From Hyphomicrobiales bacterium (GTDB lineage: Bacteria; Pseudomonadota; Alphaproteobacteria; Rhizobiales; Rhizobiaceae): DNA of 64,000 nucleotides. Location: the NCBI GenBank assembly GCA_003963455.1, contig RXJA01000053.1, forward strand, positions 57,204 to 121,203, read 5' to 3'. The first letter of the stretch is position 1. Every line of letters begins with the position of its first letter. The position numbers and the translations under genes are program-made. The notes below the pieces were generated by a model, which did not search any database, was not told where the DNA came from, and saw nothing but the letters and a program-made list of their open reading frames with translations. Positions 21,268-30,709 of this stretch are shown here, in pieces.

Positions 21268-21967
21268 TCAGCTGCCAATGGTTACGGCTTTCCATTCCGC
21301 CATGGCCTGCAGGCGGTGATTGCGGATGCCGAGAGCAGAGCGTTGCGAGAACGACGGGACGAAAAGGTTGCGGATGGCGGAGAAGATCGAGACGAAGCGT
21401 TGCAACGCTCCCGGTGATCGGAAGCCCTGCATCGCCCACTCCCGCTTTCGCAATGGCACATGGGAATTCTCCGCCCGGTTGTTGAGGCCCTTGTGCGAAC
21501 GGTGCTCGACCTGCGGCATCACCTGACGCCTTGCCGCTCCGTAGGAGCGCAACTTGTCGGTGATCATGCGCTTCGGCGCGATGCCCTGCTTCTTCAAGAG
21601 GCGCGTCAACAACCGCCTGGCCGCCTTGGCGTTGCGGCGGCGCTGGACGATTTCGTCGAGCACATAACCGTCCTGATCGACGGCACGCCACAGCCAATGG
21701 TTTTCACCGGCGATCGTGATGGCCACCCTCATCGAGATGCCAGATATCGTTGCGGCTTGGTTGCTTGCGACGCAGGCGACGCGCATAGTCCGGCCCGAAC
21801 TTCTTGCCCCACCGACGGACCGTCTCGTAGGAGACCGTGATCCCTCGCGCCAGCAGCACTTCTTCGACATGTCGCAGGCTAAGCGGAAACCGATGGTACA
21901 GCCACACCGCGTAGGCAATGATCTGGGGCGGGTAGCGATGGCGTTTGTAGCTGATGGGAGAGTTCAT
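21268..21967 (-). pseudogene. IS6-family transposase with a 1-nt frameshift
   Basis: SYKRHRYPPQIIAYAVWLYHRFPLSLRHVEEVL...NDIWHLDE in one frame, VAITIAGENHWLWRAVDQDGYVLDEIVQRRRN...VEHRSHKGLNNRAENSHVPLRKRE in another; extra G in GAGGGTGGCC (ccc at 21726-21728). Confidence 0.85.
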
Positions 21968-22153
21968 GCCCTCCGCCCTATCCGGCAAAAGCCTGACCGC
22001 AAGTTAACGTGACATCGCCGTTGGGAACCCTGACACCGAGCACGCGGGCCTCAATCGCGTCCACCCCATTCACAAACTCGGCTCCGTGGAGTACTGGGAA
22101 CGCAGAGAAATCTCCGGTCGCAGCCTTACCCGGTCAAAACAAGGACTCAAACC

Positions 22154-22345
22154 ATGAATGCCCTCGTCATCTGCTCTGGCGGATTGGATTCTGTTTCGCT
22201 CGCTCACAAGGTGGCCACTGAGCAGAAACTCATTGGCCTGCTATCGTTCGACTACGGCCAGAGGCACAAAAAGGAACTCGGCTTTGCCTCCATCTGCGCC
22301 AAACGGCTGGGTGTTCCGCACCAAATAGTCGATATCCGCCTGGGT
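22154..22345 (+). pseudogene. queC: queC 5' fragment (N-terminal third)
   Basis: MNALVICSGGLDSVSLAHKVATEQKLIGLLSFDYGQRHKKELGFASICAKRLGVPHQIVDI (PP-loop SGGLDS), then unrelated residues and stop. Confidence 0.85.
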
Positions 22346-22503
22346 GCAGGGTGGCGGCGATCGAAGCAATAGCGCGATTGCGGTAGCAATAGCCAGTCTC
22401 TCACTGAGGGCTGTCTAGCTACATCGACGAGCCGTCGGCACGTTCATGGCCGCTATATTGGGTCAATTGCACGGCTTGACAAAATCCGCGTGGCATAGGA
22501 TTA

Positions 22504-22530
22504 GTAAAGCGATTTACTAAAGCGCTTTAC
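22504..22530. promoter_or_regulatory. Two tandem LacI-type operators upstream of the lacI-family gene
   Basis: GTAAAGCGATTTAC and CTAAAGCGCTTTAC sharing one base; TAAAGCGCTTTA is a perfect palindrome. Confidence 0.7.
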
Positions 22531-22554
22531 AAGACGCTGAAAATGGGGAACGGC

Positions 22555-23577
22555 ATGAGCGACAAAACCGCCAGCCTGAAGGATGTCGCCGGGGCAGCCG
22601 GCGTTTCCGTGGCGACCGTTTCGCGCCTGCTGAACGGCTCGCTCACTCTTCCCGAAGAGACCCGCAAGCGCATCGAGGGCGCAATCCGCGACCTCAACTA
22701 CAGGCCCAACCCGCATGCGCGTCGTCTCAGCCGCGGCCGCTCGGACACAATTGGTCTGGTCGTGCCCGACATCGCCAATCCGTTCTTTGCCACCTTCGTA
22801 GCCGCGGTCGAGGCGGAAGCCGACAGCCGCAACCTCGCAGTCTCGCTCTTCGCCACGCTCAATCGTACCGGCCGAGAGGTGGCGTATCTGGAACTGATCG
22901 AGCGCAAGCATGTGGACGGCCTGATCTTCGTCACCAACCATGCCGACGACGGCCAGCTCGCTACTCACATCAACCAGGTCGGCAAGGTCGTCATCGCCGA
23001 CGAAGACGTGCCGGGTGCGGATGTGCCGAAACTGTTCTGCGACAACGAACAGGGCGGTTACCTCGCTGGGCGCCACCTCGCGGCGCACGGACATCGCGAG
23101 GTGCTATTCGTCGGCAGCCCGCAGGAGATGATAAGCGGGCTCCGCCGCTTCGACGGCCTGCGCCGTGCGCTCCGCGAGCATTGGGGCGAGGACATCGTGC
23201 CAGCGAGCTATCGCGGGAACTACACGGTCGAGTTCGGCCGTGAAGCCGCCCGCCGCTTCATCGCCGAGGGAATGCCGGGCACCGCGATCTTCGCCACGTC
23301 GGACGAGATCACCATCGGCATGATCGAGGTCTTCCGGGAAGAGGGCATCTCGGTTCCCGGCAAGGTCTCCATTGTCGGGTTCGACGACGTCGCGCCCTTC
23401 CATCTTTTCGCGCCGTCGGTGACGGCCGTGCGCCAGCCCGTTCGAGATATCGGCAGACGGTCGCTGGCGCTCCTTCTCGAAACGAACTGGCAGGATCTCG
23501 CGTCGCCGGCGCCGCAGGAACTGATGCCAGTCGAGATCGTGGTGCGGGAATCAGTTGCCCCGCCTGCGAAACGTTAA
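22555..23577 (+). CDS. LacI-family transcriptional regulator
   Basis: ASLKDVAGAAGVSVATVSRLLNGS HTH; periplasmic-binding-like effector domain. Confidence 0.95.
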   Translation: MSDKTASLKDVAGAAGVSVATVSRLLNGSLTLPEETRKRIEGAIRDLNYRPNPHARRLSRGRSDTIGLVVPDIANPFFATFVAAVEAEADSRNLAVSLFATLNRTGREVAYLELIERKHVDGLIFVTNHADDGQLATHINQVGKVVIADEDVPGADVPKLFCDNEQGGYLAGRHLAAHGHREVLFVGSPQEMISGLRRFDGLRRALREHWGEDIVPASYRGNYTVEFGREAARRFIAEGMPGTAIFATSDEITIGMIEVFREEGISVPGKVSIVGFDDVAPFHLFAPSVTAVRQPVRDIGRRSLALLLETNWQDLASPAPQELMPVEIVVRESVAPPAKR

Positions 23578-23616
23578 GCCGGCAATGGAAGAAAACTTCA
23601 CAGAGGAGAATCGAAT

Positions 23617-24576
23617 ATGACCTTGACCACAACTCGCAGAACCTTCGCTGCGGCCCTTGGCTTCACCGCGCTCGGTATCTTTGCCGGCACGGTTACGCCC
23701 GCCGTCGCGCAAGACCAGAAGACCTACGCTCTGGTCCAGATCAACCAGCAAGCCCTGTTCTTCAACCAGATCAACCAAGGCGCACAGAAGGCCGCGGACG
23801 CCGCCGGCGCCAAGCTGGTCATCTTCAACGCCAACAACGACGCCGCCGCCCAAAACAGTGCCATAGAGACCTACATTCAGCAGAAGGTGAACGGCCTGAT
23901 CGTCGTGGCCATCGACGTCAATGGCATCATGGCGGCGGTCAACCAGGCTGCGGACGCCAAGATCCCGGTGGTGGCGATCGACGCCATCCTGCCTAAGGGT
24001 CCGCAGAAGGCGCAGATCGGTGTCGACAACGCCAAGGCCGGTGCCGACATGGGTGCGCATTTCCTCGACTATGTTAAGGCCAATATGGGCGGCAAGGCCA
24101 AGCTCGGCATCGTCGGCGCCCTCAACTCCTACATCCAGAACGTGCGTCAGAAAGGCTTCGAGGACGCCATCAAGGGCAAGGACGGCATCGAAACGATAGC
24201 GGTGGTCGATGGCCAGAACGTGCAGGACACCGCGCTTGCCGCCGCCGAAAATCTGATCACCGGCAATCCCGACATGAACGCCATCTACGCCACCGGCGAG
24301 CCGGCGCTGCTGGGTGCCATCGCCGCCGTGGAGAGCCAGGGCAAGCAGGACAAGATCAAGATCTTCGGCTGGGACCTGACCGCGCAGGCGATCTCGGGCA
24401 TCGACAAGGGCTACGTCACGGCCGTCGTGCAGCAGGATCCTGCCGGGATGGGCGAGGCCGCCGTAAAATCGCTGGACACCATCACCAAGGGCGGCAGCGT
24501 GGACAAGAACGTCGCTGTGCCGGTGACCATCGTCACCAAGGACAATGTCGAGCCGTATCGGGCCGTTTTCAAATGA
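23617..24576 (+). CDS. Sugar-type ABC transporter substrate-binding protein
   Basis: Signal peptide; LVQINQQALFFNQINQGAQKAADAAGAKLVIFNANND, type I binding fold. Confidence 0.92.
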   Translation: MTLTTTRRTFAAALGFTALGIFAGTVTPAVAQDQKTYALVQINQQALFFNQINQGAQKAADAAGAKLVIFNANNDAAAQNSAIETYIQQKVNGLIVVAIDVNGIMAAVNQAADAKIPVVAIDAILPKGPQKAQIGVDNAKAGADMGAHFLDYVKANMGGKAKLGIVGALNSYIQNVRQKGFEDAIKGKDGIETIAVVDGQNVQDTALAAAENLITGNPDMNAIYATGEPALLGAIAAVESQGKQDKIKIFGWDLTAQAISGIDKGYVTAVVQQDPAGMGEAAVKSLDTITKGGSVDKNVAVPVTIVTKDNVEPYRAVFK

Positions 24577-25385
24577 CCGAAAACCGGGCCGCAATGTCTG
24601 CCGCCGCCGGGGGGACTGCCCCCCGGCCTGCCGGCGGGCCTGCCGACGGCGCGGCGCCACGCGTTTCACTGCGCGGCATCGTCAAGACCTTCGGCTCGCA
24701 CCAGGCACTCCGCGGTGTCGATCTCGACATCTATCCGGGTGAGTGTCTCGGTCTCGTCGGCGACAACGCCGCGGGCAAATCGACGCTGACCAAGATCATA
24801 TCCGGCACCTATATTCCCGATGGCGGCACTATCAGGATCGAAGGTCGGCCAGTCGTGCTGTCCGGCCCTGCAGACGCGCGTGCCCGCAACATCGAGATGG
24901 TGTTTCAGGACCTTTCCCTGTGCGACCATATCGACGTGATAGGCAACCTCTTCCTTGGGCGAGAGCGCACCAGGGGGCCATTCCTCGACCACCAGGCCAT
25001 GCTCGAAGGCGCACGCCACATGCTGGAGGCCCTGGAGATACGCATTCCGCGCCTCACCGCCAAGGTGGAGAAGCTGTCTGGCGGCCAGCGGCAGGCCATT
25101 GCCATCGCCCGCGCCGCGGCCTTCAACCCGAAGGTGCTGATCATGGACGAGCCCACCTCGGCGCTCGCCGTGGCGGAGGTCGAAGCCGTGCTGGCGCTGA
25201 TCAACCGCGTCAAGGCACGCGGCGTTTCGGTTATCCTGATCACCCATCGTCTCCAGGACCTGTTTCGCGTCTGTGACCGCATCGCCGTCATGTATGAAGG
25301 CACCAAGGTTGCCGAGCGTCGCATCGGTGAAACGGACCTCGAAGACATCATCAAGCTCATCGTCGGAGAAGGCGCCCACCAATGA
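24573..25385 (+). CDS. Sugar-type ABC transporter ATP-binding protein
   Basis: GDNAAGKSTLTK Walker A, LSGGQRQAIAIARA, LIMDEPTSAL. Start could be 24573 or 24594. Confidence 0.93.
   Translation: MTENRAAMSAAAGGTAPRPAGGPADGAAPRVSLRGIVKTFGSHQALRGVDLDIYPGECLGLVGDNAAGKSTLTKIISGTYIPDGGTIRIEGRPVVLSGPADARARNIEMVFQDLSLCDHIDVIGNLFLGRERTRGPFLDHQAMLEGARHMLEALEIRIPRLTAKVEKLSGGQRQAIAIARAAAFNPKVLIMDEPTSALAVAEVEAVLALINRVKARGVSVILITHRLQDLFRVCDRIAVMYEGTKVAERRIGETDLEDIIKLIVGEGAHQ
24606..24627 (+). promoter_or_regulatory. Strong 9-bp hairpin with ACTG loop inside the 5' end of the ATPase ORF, 30 nt after the SBP stop
   Basis: GCCGGGGGG-ACTG-CCCCCCGGC. Confidence 0.55.
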
Positions 25386-26395
25386 CCGTCTACACCGAAA
25401 GGGCGAAAGGCTCGCCATGGGCCGACTTCCTGGCTGAGAACGCTCAGATCCTCTCCATCGCGATCTTCTTCTTCGCGTGCATCGCCTTCTTTACCGTCGG
25501 CACGAACACCTTCCTCACCATTGGCAACATTCTCAACATTCTGCGGCAGGCAGCCCCTATCTTGATCGTCGCCGTGGCGATGACCTTCGTCATCATCACA
25601 GCTGGCATCGACCTGTCGGTCGGCTCGCAGGTGGCGCTGGTCAATGCGCTGGCTGCCATCCTGATGGCCGCCGGCCTGCCCTGGCCCGTTGTGGTGCTGG
25701 CCATGCTGGTGCTCGGCGTGCTGACGGGGCTCGGCCAAGGCTGGTTCGTGGCATATCAAGACGTGCCCGCCTTCATCGTCACGCTCGCCGGCCTTTCCAT
25801 CCTGCGCGGGCTGGCACTTTACCTCACCCAGGGCTATTCGATCCCGATTGAGAACGCTCCGGGCTTCCTCATGCTGGGCCGCGGCGAAATCGTCGGCATC
25901 CCCGTTCCCGCGCTCATCGCCGTGGTTGTCGCGATCGTTGGCTATGTCACGATCCGCTCGACCCGCTACGGCCGGCAGGTGGTGGCGGTCGGCTCCAATA
26001 TGGAGGCGGCGCGTCGCGTCGGCATGCCGGCGCGCTGGGTCATCGCCTCGGTCTACATGATCTCGGGCATTTCCTGCGCCGTCGCCGGCCTTCTTATCGC
26101 CGCTCGTCTCGGCTCGGGCTCGTCCAACGCGGCCGTGGGGTTCGAGCTGCAGGTGATTGCAGCCGTGGTTCTGGGCGGCACCTCGCTGATGGGCGGGCGC
26201 GGCACCATTCTCGGTACCCTGCTCGGTACGCTCACCATCGCCGTGATCGGTAATGGCCTCATCCTGATGCACATTTCGCCCTTCTTCACCCAGATCGTCA
26301 CCGGCGCCATCATCCTGATCGCCATCTGGCTGAACACTCGCATCTTCAATGCCAAGTTCCGGCTGCCAGGCAAAGCGGGAGGCAATGCGAAATGA
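25382..26395 (+). CDS. Sugar-type ABC transporter permease
   Basis: Hydrophobic; FVIITAGIDLSVGSQVALVNALAAILMA and GGTSLMGGRGTILGTLLGTL as in RbsC-type permeases. Confidence 0.93.
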   Translation: MTVYTERAKGSPWADFLAENAQILSIAIFFFACIAFFTVGTNTFLTIGNILNILRQAAPILIVAVAMTFVIITAGIDLSVGSQVALVNALAAILMAAGLPWPVVVLAMLVLGVLTGLGQGWFVAYQDVPAFIVTLAGLSILRGLALYLTQGYSIPIENAPGFLMLGRGEIVGIPVPALIAVVVAIVGYVTIRSTRYGRQVVAVGSNMEAARRVGMPARWVIASVYMISGISCAVAGLLIAARLGSGSSNAAVGFELQVIAAVVLGGTSLMGGRGTILGTLLGTLTIAVIGNGLILMHISPFFTQIVTGAIILIAIWLNTRIFNAKFRLPGKAGGNAK

Positions 26396-27462
26396 CGGCG
26401 GCCCCGCTCTCCGAGGCACATGTCCGCTCAGGCAAGGTGATGACGGTAGCCGGGCCGGTCGCCGCCGCCGACCTTGGCTTGACGCTCATGCACGAGCACG
26501 TGCTGAACGATTGTCTGTGCTGGTGGCACAGGCCGAAGGAGCCCGAGCGGCAATATCTGGCTGGCGGCTTCGTGTGCATGGAGATCCTTTCGGAACTGCG
26601 GCAGGACCCCTTCGTCAACCGCCACAATATTACGCTGGACGACGAGGCGTTGGCGGTGAAGGAACTGAAGCAGTTCACCGCGGTCGGTGGGCGCACCCTG
26701 GTCGAGCCCACCTGCCAGGGCATCGGCCGCGATCCGCTGGCCATGCGCCGAGTCTCGGCAGCGAGCGGGCTCAACATCGTTATGGGCGCCGGCTACTACC
26801 TTGCATCCTCCCACCCGGCCAAGGTGGCGTCGATGTCAGCCGACGACATCGCCGCCGAGATCGTACGCGAGGCGGTGGACGGCGTTGAGGGTACCGGCGT
26901 GAGGATCGGGTTGATCGGCGAGATCGGCATTTCCGCCGACTTCACAAAAAGCGAAGAGAAATCGCTGCGCGGTGCCGCCCGCGCCCAGCGGCTGACCGGG
27001 CTGCCGCTGATGGTCCATCTACCCGGTTGGTTCCGCTTCGGCCACAAGGTGCTCGACATCGTTGAGGAGGAGGGGGCGGAGCTGCGCCACACGGTGCTGT
27101 GCCACATGAACCCGTCGCACGACGATTTCGCCTATCAATCGTCGTTGGCCGCGCGCGGCGCCTTCATCGAATATGACATGGTCGGCATGGACTTCTTCTA
27201 CGCCGACCAACAGGTGCAGTGCCCGAGCGACGACGAGGCGGCGCGCGGCATCGTGCGCTTGATCGATGCCGGTTATCTGGATCGCATCCTCGTCTCGCAC
27301 GACGTGTTCCTGAAGATGATGCTCACCCACTACGGCGGCAACGGCTATGCCTTCGTGCCGAAGCACTTCCTGCCGCGCTTGAGGCGACACGGCGTGGCGG
27401 AGGCCGCGCTCAACCGTCTCATGCATGACAATCCGCGCTCGGTCTTCGACGCGACGGGCTGA
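26392..27462 (+). CDS. Phosphotriesterase-family metallohydrolase
   Basis: LGLTLMHEHVLNDC (HxH), LIGEIGIS, RILVSHDVFLK; PTE-family pattern. Confidence 0.88.
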   Translation: MTAAPLSEAHVRSGKVMTVAGPVAAADLGLTLMHEHVLNDCLCWWHRPKEPERQYLAGGFVCMEILSELRQDPFVNRHNITLDDEALAVKELKQFTAVGGRTLVEPTCQGIGRDPLAMRRVSAASGLNIVMGAGYYLASSHPAKVASMSADDIAAEIVREAVDGVEGTGVRIGLIGEIGISADFTKSEEKSLRGAARAQRLTGLPLMVHLPGWFRFGHKVLDIVEEEGAELRHTVLCHMNPSHDDFAYQSSLAARGAFIEYDMVGMDFFYADQQVQCPSDDEAARGIVRLIDAGYLDRILVSHDVFLKMMLTHYGGNGYAFVPKHFLPRLRRHGVAEAALNRLMHDNPRSVFDATG

Positions 27463-27505
27463 TGCTGGAAGGCCGCAATTCCAAAGACAGAAAGCGAAAG
27501 ACGAT

Positions 27506-28279
27506 ATGACAAAGAAGGTTCTCCTCGTCGGCGAAAGCTGGGTAAGTTCGGCCACCCACTACAAGGGTTTCGATCAGTTCGGTTCCGTCACCTTCCATCT
27601 CGGCGCCGAGCCGCTGGTGAAGGCGCTTGAAGGGTCGGAATATGAACTGACCTATATGCCGGCCCACGAAGCGGTGGAGAAGCTGCCCTTCGACATGGCG
27701 GGCCTCGACGTCTACGACACAATCGTCCTGTCCGACATCGGGGCGAACTCACTGCTTTTGCCGCCAGAGGTGTGGCTGCACTCGCGCACCGTGCCGAATC
27801 GGCTGAAGCTGCTCAAGGCCTGGGTGGAAAAGGGCGGCGGCCTGCTCATGGTTGGCGGCTACTTCTCTTTCCAGGGCATCGACGGCAAGGCTCGCTGGCG
27901 CCGCACGCCGGTGGAGGACACGCTGCCCGTCACCTGCCTGGCCTATGACGACCGCGTCGAAATACCCGAAGGCACGGTGGCGGAAATCGTCGCCAAGGAG
28001 CATCCGGTGATGGCGGGACTGACCGGCCAGGCTTGGCCGCCGCTGCTTGGCGTCAACGAGGTTGAACTTCGTCCAGGTATCAACGTCGAGCTGGTCGCGC
28101 GTCTGCCGCAGGACCAAGGTGGATTCCCACTGCTTGTGGTTGGCAGCCACGGCAAGGGCCGCACCGCGGCCTGGACGTCCGACATCGGCCCGCACTGGCT
28201 CTCGCCGGCCTTCTGTGCCTGGGAGGGCTACGGCAGGCTGTGGAAAAACATTCTCGGCTGGCTGACCGCCGAGCGCTAA
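27506..28279 (+). CDS. Class I glutamine amidotransferase-like cytoplasmic protein
   Basis: KKVLLVGESWVSSATHYKGFDQFGSVTFHLGAEPLVKALEG...YDTIVLSDIGANSLLLPPE. Confidence 0.75.
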   Translation: MTKKVLLVGESWVSSATHYKGFDQFGSVTFHLGAEPLVKALEGSEYELTYMPAHEAVEKLPFDMAGLDVYDTIVLSDIGANSLLLPPEVWLHSRTVPNRLKLLKAWVEKGGGLLMVGGYFSFQGIDGKARWRRTPVEDTLPVTCLAYDDRVEIPEGTVAEIVAKEHPVMAGLTGQAWPPLLGVNEVELRPGINVELVARLPQDQGGFPLLVVGSHGKGRTAAWTSDIGPHWLSPAFCAWEGYGRLWKNILGWLTAER

Positions 28280-28281
28280 CC

Positions 28282-29181
28282 TCAAAGTTGTTCCAGGATC
28301 GCGCTCATCTCCTCGATGCTCGGAAAGGCATTCAGCGTGCCTTTGCGCGACACGGTGAGTGCGCTCGCTCGAGCCGCATGGACGAGCGCCAGTTCGTCAA
28401 GGCGGGTGCCGCGCAGGAACGCGGAGGCCAGCGCCACGCCCATGAACGTGTCCCCCGCCCCGGTGGTGTCCACGACGTTGGTGGGCATCGCGGCCACCCG
28501 CAGTGGGGCACTGTCGCCGCTGAGCAGGGCGCCGTCCGCGCCGAGCGTCAGCACCACGTCGCGGACGCCACGCGCATGCAGCACCGCGGCGGCCGCCTCG
28601 CCCGAGGCGCCGGTAAGCGTCAGCGCCTCGCCGGCGTTGAGGAAGGCGATGTCCACCAGTGGCCAGAGATCCTGGAAGGAAGGCCTCAGGGGCGAGGGAT
28701 TAAAGGCCGTGATCATGCCGCGCCGGCGCGCTTCGTTGAGCAGCGCCTCGGTCGTCGCCCCGCTCAGATTGCCCTGGAAGACCGCGAGGTCGCCTGCTTG
28801 TGCCTTGCGGATAGCGGGAAGCGCATCTTCGGGCCGAAGGTTCTCCGCCGCGTCCGTCGTTGTGACGATGGCGTTCTCCCCGTCGGGAGTTGTGAATATG
28901 ATGGAGAAGTCGCTGCTGCGGCCCTCCTGTCGCAGGAGCCTGCATTCGACCGGCTCTGTGGCGAGACGTTCGGCGATGCTCTGCGCGCGGAACTCCGCAC
29001 CCACAGGTGCGATGAGGGTGGTGCTCAGGCCGCAGCGGGCCATGACCACCGCTTGGTTTGCGCCCTTGCCGCCGAGATCGCTGGAGCCGTGGCTGCCGAA
29101 GATCGAGGCGCCGGCCAAGGGCCACTGATCGACCCGAATGGTCTCGTCCACCGCCACATTACCTATGACATAAGCATGCAT
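28282..29181 (-). CDS. PfkB-family (ribokinase-like) carbohydrate/nucleoside kinase
   Basis: DLGGKGANQAVVMARCG and VVDTTGAGDTFMGVALA. Confidence 0.9.
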   Translation of the reverse strand: MHAYVIGNVAVDETIRVDQWPLAGASIFGSHGSSDLGGKGANQAVVMARCGLSTTLIAPVGAEFRAQSIAERLATEPVECRLLRQEGRSSDFSIIFTTPDGENAIVTTTDAAENLRPEDALPAIRKAQAGDLAVFQGNLSGATTEALLNEARRRGMITAFNPSPLRPSFQDLWPLVDIAFLNAGEALTLTGASGEAAAAVLHARGVRDVVLTLGADGALLSGDSAPLRVAAMPTNVVDTTGAGDTFMGVALASAFLRGTRLDELALVHAARASALTVSRKGTLNAFPSIEEMSAILEQL

Positions 29182-29206
29182 GAACACTCTTCCGAAGGAC
29201 TCTAAA

Positions 29207-30049
29207 ATGCAGCAAATCTCGAACAATCCCGCTAGCGCCATAAGGGAAATATTCGGGCGCGACAAGGCGCTCATCGGCATGATCCATTGCCCTGCGTTCC
29301 CCGGCGCCCCCCGCTATCGCGGCGCCGACATGAACATCATCTACGATGCCTGCATGCGCGACGCCGAGGCGCTCATCGAGGGCGGAATGCATGGCCTGAT
29401 GATCGAAAACCATGGCGACGTGCCCTTCTCCAAACCCGAGGACATCGGCTATGAGACGGCTGCCTTCATGTCGGTCGTCACCGACCGCATCGCGCGCGCC
29501 GTCGGCGTGCCGCTTGGCGTCAATGTGCTGGCCAATGCGCCGATCCCGGCCTTCGCTATCGCCTTGGCCGGCGGTGCGAAATTCATCCGCGTCAATCAGT
29601 GGGCGAACGCCTACGTCGCCAATGAAGGCTTGATCGAGGGCCGTGCGGCGGAGGCCATGCGCTATCGCTCGGCTCTCAGGGCCGAGCACATCAAGGTCTT
29701 CGCCGATAGCCACGTCAAGCACGGCAGCCACGCCATCGTCGCGGATCGCTCCATCGCCGAGCTGACGCGCGACCTCGCCTTCTTTGACGCTGACGGCGTC
29801 ATCGCCACCGGCCAGCGCACCGGAAACGCAGCCACCATCGAGGAGATCGAGGAGATCGCCGCCGCCACGCATCTGCCGCTGTTGGTAGGCTCGGGCGTGG
29901 ACAAGACAAATGTCGTGGAGATCCTCAAGCGCACCAGCGGCGTCATCGTCGCCTCGTCGCTGAAGGCGGGTGGCGTGTGGTGGAACCCGGTTGACATTGA
30001 GCGCGTGCGCGCCTTCCGCGGCGCTGCCGAGCCGGCTTTGGGAGCTTGA
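29207..30049 (+). CDS. BtpA/SgcQ family protein
   Basis: ALIGMIHCPAFPGAPRYRG, GGMHGLMIENHGDVPF, GVNVLANAPIPAFAIALAGGAKFIRVNQW; start chosen at 29207 downstream of AGGA. Confidence 0.85.
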   Translation: MQQISNNPASAIREIFGRDKALIGMIHCPAFPGAPRYRGADMNIIYDACMRDAEALIEGGMHGLMIENHGDVPFSKPEDIGYETAAFMSVVTDRIARAVGVPLGVNVLANAPIPAFAIALAGGAKFIRVNQWANAYVANEGLIEGRAAEAMRYRSALRAEHIKVFADSHVKHGSHAIVADRSIAELTRDLAFFDADGVIATGQRTGNAATIEEIEEIAAATHLPLLVGSGVDKTNVVEILKRTSGVIVASSLKAGGVWWNPVDIERVRAFRGAAEPALGA

Positions 30050-30052
30050 TGG

Positions 30053-30709
30053 ATGGCTGTCGAGTCGCTGTCGGGGCGCATCCTGCGCGAGAACCAGACC
30101 ATCTTCGACGCCATGGTTCGCCATCGCTTCACGACTGATATCGAGGGCGGCCATCTGCCGGGCGAGGTATTCGACCGCTACCTTGTCTATGAGGGCGCCT
30201 TCGTGGACACGGCCATCTCCATCTTCGCGCTTGCCACCGCCAAGGCCGGCAGCATCGAACAGAAGCGCTGGCTGATCGGCGTGCTCGACGATCTGGCCAA
30301 CCAGCAGATCGCCTATTTCGAACGGACATTGGCAGCCCGCGCCATCGATCCCGCCGTCTTCAATCTGGCCGAGCCGCGCGTGGAGGCGTTCTGCGCCGGC
30401 ATGCTTGACATAGCCGAGAAGGGGGCTTTCCTCGACATCATCGTTGCGATGTTCGCCGCCGAATGGATGTACTGGACGTGGTCGAAGCGTGTCGCGGCGG
30501 CGGCCATCGCCGATCCTTTGCTCCTCGAGTGGGTGGCCATGCACGCCGGCGACACCTTCGCCAGGCAGGCGGAATGGCTGAGACAGCAGATCGACGAGGC
30601 GAATGACAGGCTCGACGAAGCCGGGCGGGCACGGATCAGCGCCGTCTTCGGCTGCGTGCAGGCGCTGGAGATCGCCTTCCACGATGCCGCCTATGGAGCC
30701 GCAGCATGA
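30053..30709 (+). CDS. TenA-family (thiaminase II-like) protein
   Basis: FVDTAISIFALATAKA, MFAAEWMYWTWSKR, helical TenA pattern; recognised by eye. Confidence 0.7.
   Translation: MAVESLSGRILRENQTIFDAMVRHRFTTDIEGGHLPGEVFDRYLVYEGAFVDTAISIFALATAKAGSIEQKRWLIGVLDDLANQQIAYFERTLAARAIDPAVFNLAEPRVEAFCAGMLDIAEKGAFLDIIVAMFAAEWMYWTWSKRVAAAAIADPLLLEWVAMHAGDTFARQAEWLRQQIDEANDRLDEAGRARISAVFGCVQALEIAFHDAAYGAAA

Noticed and set aside
22010-22153. preQ1 riboswitch upstream of the queC 5' fragment
   Set aside because: No convincing conserved preQ1 aptamer sequence recognised in the leader.
24905-26419. 504-aa minus-strand ORF
   Set aside because: Antisense to ABC ATPase and permease; Asp/Gly/Arg/His-rich artefact composition.
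29159-30682. 507-aa minus-strand ORF
   Set aside because: Antisense to BtpA and TenA genes, no motifs.
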